Shown in pieces: positions 1 through 4,938 of a DNA stretch of 5,490 nucleotides. The DNA comes from Spirochaetia bacterium UBA5550 (GTDB taxonomy: Bacteria; Spirochaetota; UBA4802; UBA5550): assembly GCA_002425885.1 (NCBI GenBank), contig DINC01000001.1:2072-7561 (forward strand), read 5' to 3'. Both the position numbers and the translations under genes were made by a program. The notes under the pieces are model-generated. The model did no database searches, was not told the origin of the DNA, and saw only the letters and a list, made by a program, of their open reading frames with translations. Within the stretch, counting starts at the first letter, position 1. The number at the start of each line of letters is the position of its first letter.

Positions 1-4
1 GGAT

Positions 5-1861
5 ATGATGAAAAAACTTACTGTATTGTTATCGCTATTTATTTTCTTTTTTATGCTCTTTGCTGATTCCGTCACTGCTGACGAAGATGGCAAATTAAAA
101 TTTCAGAGAGCTGTACTATCTGACAAATACGCTGAAGTAGAGAAAATGCTGAAAACCGGTTTCAACGCAGACACCCTTTATGAAAGGGATGAGACAGCAC
201 TGATGATGGCAGTAACATACCGGCTCAACAGAATTACGGAACTCCTTCTAAAACATGGAGCTGATGTTAATAAAAATAATTCATCCGGAGAAACAGCTTT
301 AATTAAAGCCTGCGGTTTCGGGTCTGATTATGTAAAAAAAAGCACCTCCGCTGCTGATAAACTTGCTATTGTAAAAATTCTCCTTAAAGCCGGAGCTGAT
401 GTCAATGTTCAGGTAAAAAATATATACTGGACACCTTTAATCTACGCAGCCTCTGATGGTAAAAATACAAATCTTGAAACAATACAACTGCTTGTTAATG
501 CCGGAGCTGATGTAAATCATAAAGGGCGCTATGGCACTACAGCCTTAATCAAAGCAGCTTATGTACTGCGTTATGACATTGTATCTTATCTTTTTTCAAA
601 AGGAGCAGATGTAAACGCAGTAAATACAGTGGCCCACGGGGAGAATGCACTGTTTGCGGTACTGGAGGGGAGCACGGGGGAATCTGTTCATTTTGATAAA
701 CGAAAAAAAAATGAAGTGCTTGAAAGCAAGACAAAAATTATCAGACTTTTACTGGAAAACAAAATTAACACCGGCTACAGAAACAAACTGCAGGAAAACG
801 CTGTTCATCTTACATTAAGATTTATTGATACCACAACACCTGATACACTCAGGCTTCTGAAACAGTACGGCGCGGACTTTAACCTGAAAGATCACCTGGA
901 AAAAACCCCTGTGTCAATTGTGAATTCAAATTACCTTGAAGGACATATATCAAAAAAACAGCACCATGATATAACCTCTCTCCTCAAAGAGCTTGGAGCA
1001 AAACCGGAACACATTGAAGCTGATATGACACAGCTGATCGTGGGGGCCATCACCCGCAACAATCTCAGGGAGATCAATGAATTCCTTTCAAAAGGTGCGG
1101 ATATAAACGGCGGAGAGGACAAAAGCGGAGAACCTCTTCTCGCTGCGATTCAGTCTGAACATTCCATGAAGCTTGTGCCATACCTTGTAAAAAAAGGGGC
1201 TGATTTAAACAGGCCGGTGAAATCTCTTGGACGCAGTTCATTTCTTTTTGTTGCGGCTTATGGTGAAGGCTACACAATGCGTTACTCCGGATATCTTCCT
1301 CTTTACAAATATATGCTGAATAACGGAGCAGATGTTAATGATTCATTAAATGACGGCCGCTCCCCCCTTATGTTTACTACATATCACAATGATACTGAAG
1401 CATTGCAGCTGCTTATGACAAAAAAACCTGACGTAAACATGAAAGACAGGTCAGGCATGACCGCCCTGATGTACGCATGTAAAAACAACGCCGGAAAATC
1501 ATTCATTGAGATACTTGTGAAAGCCGGATGTGACATTCACGCAAAAAACAATGAAGGTAAAACTGCACTGATGTTTGCTGTAACATCTGATGAAACAGAT
1601 TCTATCCGCTTTCTCGTGGAGAAAGGTGCGGGTATAAATGACAGCGACAATTCGGGAATGACTCCGCTAATGCACGCTGCCTCAGACTTCCCGTCGCCTC
1701 GCAGGGCGGAGACGGTAAAATATCTTATCTCAAAAGGTGCAGCCCCCGCGTTAAAAGACAGTCAGGGCCGGACAGCCCTTGACTACGCGAAAGAGGCCTT
1801 CAGGAAATACAAAGGAGGGAAACCTGACATTATTGATATACTGAATAAACTGCCGAAGTGA
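5..1861 (+). CDS. Secreted ankyrin-repeat protein with two tandem ankyrin arrays
   Basis: The 618-residue product begins with a Sec signal peptide: KK at residues 3-4, a hydrophobic core at about 5-20, and a probable signal peptidase I site after V23-T24-A25. There is no lipobox, so the mature protein should be periplasmic or released. The rest is ankyrin repeats, recognised by the recurring TALMxA helix-1 and LLLxxGADVN helix-2/loop pattern. Clear units lie near residues 61-93, 95-137, 142-173, 177-206, 343-371, 375-404, 410-446, 451-479, 483-515, 517-549 and 551-584; units near 31-57, 212-260 and 263-297 are degenerate. An array end-like segment (LLKELGAKPEH, about 326-336) separates two blocks. 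Ankyrin arrays bind proteins; the partner cannot be read from the sequence. The start is ATG at 5 or the adjacent ATG at 8; GGA at 1-3 suits the second better, but the upstream region is outside the window. Some repeats share near-identical DNA around GGAGCTGATGT (257, 392, 503). The gene ends with TGA and runs convergently into the channel gene. Confidence 0.93.
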   Translation: MMKKLTVLLSLFIFFFMLFADSVTADEDGKLKFQRAVLSDKYAEVEKMLKTGFNADTLYERDETALMMAVTYRLNRITELLLKHGADVNKNNSSGETALIKACGFGSDYVKKSTSAADKLAIVKILLKAGADVNVQVKNIYWTPLIYAASDGKNTNLETIQLLVNAGADVNHKGRYGTTALIKAAYVLRYDIVSYLFSKGADVNAVNTVAHGENALFAVLEGSTGESVHFDKRKKNEVLESKTKIIRLLLENKINTGYRNKLQENAVHLTLRFIDTTTPDTLRLLKQYGADFNLKDHLEKTPVSIVNSNYLEGHISKKQHHDITSLLKELGAKPEHIEADMTQLIVGAITRNNLREINEFLSKGADINGGEDKSGEPLLAAIQSEHSMKLVPYLVKKGADLNRPVKSLGRSSFLFVAAYGEGYTMRYSGYLPLYKYMLNNGADVNDSLNDGRSPLMFTTYHNDTEALQLLMTKKPDVNMKDRSGMTALMYACKNNAGKSFIEILVKAGCDIHAKNNEGKTALMFAVTSDETDSIRFLVEKGAGINDSDNSGMTPLMHAASDFPSPRRAETVKYLISKGAAPALKDSQGRTALDYAKEAFRKYKGGKPDIIDILNKLPK

Positions 1862-1872
1862 CAATACCGGCT

Positions 1873-1900
1873 GGTCTTCTTAACTCTCCTTAAGAAGACC
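1873..1900. terminator. Convergent intergenic hairpin, possible bidirectional terminator
   Basis: Two perfectly complementary 11-base arms (GGTCTTCTTAA at 1873-1883 and its reverse complement at 1890-1900) flank a 6-base loop. The hairpin starts 12 bases after the ankyrin gene's stop and overlaps the last codons and the TAA stop (1880-1882) of the opposing channel gene. Its position between two convergent genes fits a shared terminator. Neither strand has a U-tract after the stem, so it is not a classical intrinsic terminator; it could instead be a transcript-end stabilising stem or work with Rho. Confidence 0.6.
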
Positions 1901-3205
1901 TCTCTGCCGTGAAATATTCTCCATTTCAATATTGAACTCCGGGAACCGTATCCTGAGGCTGTCGAAATCAGACTTGGATAGCCTGTATACCTCGCAGTGT
2001 GTGAGAGTATGAATACTGGCGCTCCTTTTCTCCCCTATGAGAAGGGATGTTTCTCCGAAAGTTGAACCGGGGCCCAGTTTAGCAACCTGATTATCGTTAA
2101 CAAGGACTTCTATTTCTCCGCTGCTTAAAAAAAACATGCAATCTCCATACTCACCCTGCCTGATTATGTAATCCTTCGGCAGATAGATTAATGGTTTCAG
2201 CATCTGTATTGCTTCGCGCACAAAGAGGTCATCGGCATCCTTAAACAGGTCAACCTTCATCAGCATGTCACGGTTTAGGTAGAGCATTATTTCAAGGGAG
2301 AGGCTCAACGGCAGATCAGACAGAGGATTATCGTCTGAAATATTTTTCTTCTTGTCCCATATATAGTAATAATAGCTCAGAATTTTCTCCTGCATATCTT
2401 TCGGGATGCTTTTATTATTAAGATATATCCTGACTGCTTCAATCTTCTTAACAAATTCAGCTCTTGCCACGTCAAGATTTGCAATAAGACCAGACACGTT
2501 ACCAATGATGTAACCGTACATCCCCACTCCGAATATCTGCACAATGATTGTGAATATAATCTGAAGATTGCTGTCGTGATCCGGATAATAATCCCCGTAC
2601 CCGATTGTTGCAACTGTTGTTACACTCCAGTACAGTGAACGAATATACTGATCAATGGGGATACGCAATGTCTCCACTGCACCTATAATAATCCATCCGA
2701 GAGCGATATAGTGTACCGCCTGAGTAAACCAGAACGCAAAATCCAGCAGGCGCATTACACCGGGATTTATGCGGAGATACTGCTGAAGTTCCCTGGTTAT
2801 CTTCTTAACTTTCAAAAGTTTTATAAGTGTTATAAGCTGAAGCACAATGAAATAAAGATGTCTTCCGTCATGTTCATCAGGTATTCCGATTAAGAGGAGG
2901 AGTATAAAATCAAACGGGAAGGCTGTAATAAAATCAACAGTGAACCACCCTTTCAGGTACTGGCCGGCAATGACCTTTCTGTCACTTGATACCGCATGTT
3001 CAATCTTTACTGTGGAATTAAAATTCACAAGAATATCAATAGCAAAAATAAAAAGAAGTCCCCAGTACAGTGAGTCGCACTTGTAAATCTGGAATGTATA
3101 CCTGTATGAAAAAACTATAGAGAATACCAATACCGTAAGAACAACAATGATATTCCAGATTGTTTTTAATCTGCTGTTGCTTATTATTACCGGAATTTTA
3201 TGCAT
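1880..3205 (-). CDS. Cyclic-nucleotide-gated potassium channel (six-helix, C-linker, CNBD)
   Basis: This 441-residue inner-membrane protein should conduct K+ under control of cAMP or cGMP. Domains in order: S1 at about 15-37; S2 at about 46-63 ending in DILVNF; S3 at about 86-106 with GWFTVDFITAFPFD, a signature of the EAG/HCN/CNG superfamily; S4 at about 121-140; S5 at about 150-176; pore helix and filter with T200-I-G-Y-G-D205; S6 at about 213-240; a C-linker at about 241-317; and a cyclic-nucleotide-binding domain from about 318. The phosphate-binding cassette is intact: F373-G374-E375 and R384-S385-A386. The TIGYGD filter predicts K+ selectivity. The length and the presence of a C-linker match the prokaryotic SthK/LliK type rather than MlotiK1, which lacks the C-linker. 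S4 has K129, K132, K135 and R138 at every third position, with T126 and Q123 at the outer positions, so voltage sensing may be weak. The ATG at 3205 is preceded by a modest TAAGG five bases upstream. No cyclase or phosphodiesterase lies nearby. The family assignment is firm; ligand preference and gating are inferred. Confidence 0.95.
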   Translation of the reverse strand: MHKIPVIISNSRLKTIWNIIVVLTVLVFSIVFSYRYTFQIYKCDSLYWGLLFIFAIDILVNFNSTVKIEHAVSSDRKVIAGQYLKGWFTVDFITAFPFDFILLLLIGIPDEHDGRHLYFIVLQLITLIKLLKVKKITRELQQYLRINPGVMRLLDFAFWFTQAVHYIALGWIIIGAVETLRIPIDQYIRSLYWSVTTVATIGYGDYYPDHDSNLQIIFTIIVQIFGVGMYGYIIGNVSGLIANLDVARAEFVKKIEAVRIYLNNKSIPKDMQEKILSYYYYIWDKKKNISDDNPLSDLPLSLSLEIMLYLNRDMLMKVDLFKDADDLFVREAIQMLKPLIYLPKDYIIRQGEYGDCMFFLSSGEIEVLVNDNQVAKLGPGSTFGETSLLIGEKRSASIHTLTHCEVYRLSKSDFDSLRIRFPEFNIEMENISRQRGLLKES

Positions 3206-3210
3206 AAAAA

Positions 3211-3215
3211 CCTTA
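3211..3215 (-). promoter_or_regulatory. Ribosome binding site of the channel gene (weak)
   Basis: On the minus strand TAAGG precedes the channel ATG with a spacer of five T residues. It is a partial match to the Shine-Dalgarno consensus, clearly weaker than the AGGAGG of the lipoprotein gene, and it supports the start at 3205. Confidence 0.5.
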
Positions 3216-3319
3216 CCTGGAAGATGTATATAATTATTTATCGGAGTGAATCTCTGATTTAAAAAGAATCATTTTCATTTTACCGGAGCTGTTTTTTTAT
3301 TTTGATGGCTTTGTGTGGT

Positions 3320-3348
3320 ATTATATCCGGTACCCTGGGAAAAGTCAG
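3320..3348 (-). promoter_or_regulatory. Sigma70-like promoter for the channel gene
   Basis: On the minus strand CTGACT (3343-3348) and a perfect TATAAT (3320-3325) are separated by exactly 17 bases. The -35 matches TTGACA at four of six positions. Transcription would start near 3313 and leave a leader of roughly 108 bases before the channel ATG. The inverted repeat at 3327-3356 covers the -35 and most of the spacer. This is a sequence match only; promoter activity is inferred. Confidence 0.5.
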
Positions 3349-3356
3349 GGTACCGG
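3327..3356. repeat. 11-bp perfect inverted repeat over the channel promoter
   Basis: The arms CCGGTACCCTG (3327-3337) and its exact reverse complement (3346-3356) enclose an 8-base loop. The repeat begins 13 bases after the lipoprotein stop, so it could end that transcript as a hairpin; no U-tract follows on either strand. It also lies across the -35 and spacer of the predicted channel promoter, which is the usual place for a repressor operator. Both roles are possible and are not mutually exclusive. Confidence 0.7.
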
Positions 3357-3369
3357 CAGGAAATATATA

Positions 3370-4053
3370 CTACTTACATGTTTCCGGCGCGTCAAAAGCT
3401 TCAATCCTGTAATCATCAAATTTCAGGGCCGTATTCCCTCCATTACTCATAAGCAGGAAGAAGGAACTCCAGGTTTCTGATGCCTCACAGTCCGCTTTAA
3501 GCTCATGAAGCACAGTCCCACCTGCGTCTTTGATACAGCCTGTTATTATTTTACCGTCAACATTAAGCTCAAGTGAATAGGCTGTGTTGTCAGAGAGGTT
3601 TACCGGGAGTGTTGAAAGCCATGTTGTTTCATCTGTCGCCTGATCTGTTGTACCTATTGCAAACCATGTTTTGTTGAAAGTCAGAGAATAGCTCTTACCT
3701 GTATTGGTTTCAGATTCAAAACTGAACCCTATACATTCAAGATCAGCAGTATTTGAATCTGTTGTAATTTTTGTGCTTATCCTGAAAGTACTGCTCTCAA
3801 TTGCCTCATCATGATAACAGATTATTGTGTTATTCTCTGCTGCTGTTGTGGAATAGAGCGCCTGCTTATCCAAAATCTGAAGTGAAGCATTAGCTTCTGT
3901 TATGACCTCCCATTTAGAACCCAGTTCACCATTTGCCCTGTTGAAATTGTCAAAGAATACAGTATGCCACCCGAATTCACACCCTGTTAAAAATGAAATG
4001 AAAAGGAGAGAAGCAAGACAAAAGAAAAATTTTGCTGAAAACTTCTTAAACAT
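3370..4053 (-). CDS. Lipoprotein with probable concanavalin A-like (LamG-type) jellyroll domain
   Basis: The 227-residue product starts with a lipoprotein signal: KK at 3-4, a hydrophobic core to about 21, and lipobox L22-T-G-C25. Glu at +2 carries no Asp inner-membrane retention signal, so outer-membrane placement is the likelier inference. Directly after the anchor comes VFFDNFNRANGELGSKWEV (32-50), the typical opening strand of jellyroll domains with the pattern F-D-x-F-N-R-A-x-G-x-L-G-x-x-W. The rest alternates short strands and loops, and ends with ALKFDDYRIEAF, a typical closing strand for such folds. This fold often binds glycans or ligands, but no catalytic residues are apparent. Five cysteines (C79, C107, C173, C189, C226) remain in the mature protein and could form disulfides. 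The start is firm: AGGAGG lies seven bases upstream of the ATG. It reads in the same direction as the channel gene, with a 164-bp gap. The lipoprotein call is strong, the fold moderate, and the ligand unknown. Confidence 0.9.
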   Translation of the reverse strand: MFKKFSAKFFFCLASLLFISFLTGCEFGWHTVFFDNFNRANGELGSKWEVITEANASLQILDKQALYSTTAAENNTIICYHDEAIESSTFRISTKITTDSNTADLECIGFSFESETNTGKSYSLTFNKTWFAIGTTDQATDETTWLSTLPVNLSDNTAYSLELNVDGKIITGCIKDAGGTVLHELKADCEASETWSSFFLLMSNGGNTALKFDDYRIEAFDAPETCK

Positions 4054-4060
4054 TTAATAA

Positions 4061-4066
4061 CCTCCT
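4061..4066 (-). promoter_or_regulatory. Strong ribosome binding site of the lipoprotein gene
   Basis: AGGAGG on the minus strand with a seven-base spacer to the ATG at 4053. It fixes the lipoprotein start and shows that this genome uses canonical Shine-Dalgarno initiation. Confidence 0.9.
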
Positions 4067-4179
4067 GCGGTTTTGTTTTTTATTGGTATCAGGTTTCAGA
4101 TATATCCCTGATCATCCGGCTGCATCCCCGTCATGTCATGCCTTCAGCCCGATACCTGTCAGGATAGTGTATAAACTAC

Positions 4180-4207
4180 ATATTAGAGGGTAAAGTTTTT
4201 TTGTAAT
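4180..4207 (-). promoter_or_regulatory. Possible promoter of the lipoprotein gene
   Basis: On the minus strand ATTACA (4202-4207) and TAATAT (4180-4185) are 16 bases apart, each matching its consensus at four of six positions. It would give a leader of about 120 bases. The region is AT-rich, so such matches arise easily; the call is weak. The rest of the 4054-4237 gap holds only short, imperfect inverted repeats such as GGTATC (4085-4090) with GATACC (4151-4156), and no gene. Confidence 0.28.
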
Positions 4208-4237
4208 AATAAAAATTTATACCAATAGCTGCTGGAG

Positions 4238-4777
4238 TTAATAAGGGAAGAGTTCTGCTCTGCGTAAATCCGCATTATTCTTCTCCTCTATGCTGAAATC
4301 TTTTATATCACAGGTAATATTCTGGAAGATACTCTTCGCGGCAAGCTTTATTGACTCTGCCTGCTCTTCCTGTATCCCGCCAAATGCCAATGCAAGGGGA
4401 GGATAATACTTCCCATTCCAGTCAATATAAAACTCAGGAGGAAATCCCTCTGTTTCAAATCTGTTTGCTGTTACCTCTGTCCTCTGCCAGCTGTCACTTA
4501 ATGTCTCCCTGTGTTCTCGCGAAATTGTGAGGTTTATAGTTCGCAAGATCCAGTCATAATCAGGGCCGTACACACTGCTCTGATTATAACTTATACTATC
4601 AAATATTACATCATCTGCATTATCCAGAATCTTCATCACCTCTCCGAAGAATACAAGATAAGGGATATGGCTCTCTTCTTTCACTGGAGCAAGTTTTGAC
4701 TGCCATTCAGGCGTAAACCATTTTTCAGGTTTACGCGGATTTGCCAGTATCAGTGCGATTGTTTTTAATGTTCCCAT
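4238..4777 (-). CDS. Hypothetical cytoplasmic protein, 179 residues, family not recognised
   Basis: I do not recognise this protein. It is soluble by appearance: no signal peptide, no transmembrane helix, a mildly hydrophobic start (LKTIALILA, 4-12), then a mixed acidic sequence rich in Tyr, Trp and Phe, with one cysteine (C156). Distinctive stretches are PEKWFTPEWQ (17-26), YGPDYDWILRTINLTISREHRETL (split over 70-93) and FPPEFYIDWNGKYYPPLALAFGG (112-134). The C-terminal third (about 136-170) looks helical and charged. The start is set by an in-frame TAA two codons upstream of the ATG at 4777, and no Shine-Dalgarno sequence precedes it. It is divergent from the zinc-ribbon/LRR gene, with 161 bp between them, and lies 184 bp upstream of the lipoprotein gene on the same strand. 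The open frame is long and codon-like on this strand, while the antisense frame is short, so a real gene is likely. Its function is unknown. Confidence 0.78.
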   Translation of the reverse strand: MGTLKTIALILANPRKPEKWFTPEWQSKLAPVKEESHIPYLVFFGEVMKILDNADDVIFDSISYNQSSVYGPDYDWILRTINLTISREHRETLSDSWQRTEVTANRFETEGFPPEFYIDWNGKYYPPLALAFGGIQEEQAESIKLAAKSIFQNITCDIKDFSIEEKNNADLRRAELFPY

Positions 4778-4803
4778 GAATTAATAATAACAGGTGTGCA
4801 GAA

Positions 4804-4834
4804 ATTTAAAATTAATTTTGGATTAATTTTAAAT
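4804..4834. repeat. 13-bp perfect AT-only palindrome in the divergent intergenic region
   Basis: The arms ATTTAAAATTAAT (4804-4816) and its exact reverse complement (4822-4834) enclose the five-base loop TTTGG. It lies between two divergent genes, 27 bases from the start of the unknown protein gene and 104 bases from the zinc-ribbon/LRR start. An all-AT stem is a poor terminator, and there is no gene end here for it to serve. A dyad for a DNA-binding protein, placed over the -35 regions of one or both promoters, fits better. A chance palindrome in AT-rich DNA is the alternative, though 13 perfect pairs is long. Confidence 0.65.
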
Positions 4835-4855
4835 GCTGGATACTATTATTATAAA
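4828..4855 (+). promoter_or_regulatory. Possible promoter of the zinc-ribbon/LRR gene
   Basis: TTTAAA (4828-4833) and TATAAA (4850-4855) lie 16 bases apart on the plus strand; the -10 matches at five of six positions, the -35 at four. An overlapping alternative is TTGGAT (4818-4823) with TACTAT (4841-4846), 17 bases apart. In both cases the -35 sits in the palindrome at 4804-4834. AT-rich context makes the exact choice uncertain. Confidence 0.3.
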
Positions 4856-4930
4856 CTTTGATGAATCAGGGTTAATCCAGATGCGGGATATAAGTTTTGT
4901 GCTGTTCCTGGTTATTGTTTAAATTTAATA

Positions 4931-4934
4931 GAGG
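4931..4934 (+). promoter_or_regulatory. Ribosome binding site of the zinc-ribbon/LRR gene
   Basis: GAGG lies four bases before the ATG at 4939. The spacer is short but workable, and no other start in this frame down to residue 180 has a comparable site, which supports this start. Confidence 0.5.
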
Positions 4935-4938
4935 CTGT

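Noticed and set aside
549..734. Minus-strand open frame of 61 codons inside the ankyrin gene
   Set aside because: It is antisense to a well-supported ankyrin repeat region, has low-complexity Leu/Pro/His content and no ribosome binding site or domain. The same applies to the minus-strand frames at 931-1122 and 1074-1277.
2711..2893. Plus-strand open frame of 60 codons inside the channel gene, and a second minus-strand frame at 2377-2613
   Set aside because: Both overlap conserved channel segments (S3 to S5, S6 and C-linker) in another frame and show no motif of their own.
3234..3278. Upstream open frame of 14 codons (MKMILFKSEIHSDK) in the channel leader, minus strand
   Set aside because: It has no Shine-Dalgarno sequence, does not overlap the channel start, and open frames this short are frequent in AT-rich leaders.
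4085..4156. Possible structured leader or riboswitch upstream of the lipoprotein gene
   Set aside because: Only six-base arms 60 bases apart and a few five-base pairings were found, with no recognised riboswitch core.
4186..4220. A-run and AT-rich stretch as an intrinsic terminator of the unknown protein gene
   Set aside because: No stable GC-containing stem precedes a U-tract on the minus strand; the short ATAAA/TTTAT pairing is too weak.
4511..4699. Plus-strand open frame of 62 codons antisense to the unknown 179-residue protein
   Set aside because: It is short, has no ribosome binding site or recognisable composition, and the minus-strand frame is nearly three times longer.
4833..4922. 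Small 29-codon open frame just before the zinc-ribbon/LRR gene with a hydrophobic C-terminus
   Set aside because: No ribosome binding site precedes its ATG, which lies in the palindrome, and it overlaps the likely promoter -10, so it would probably not be transcribed from its start.
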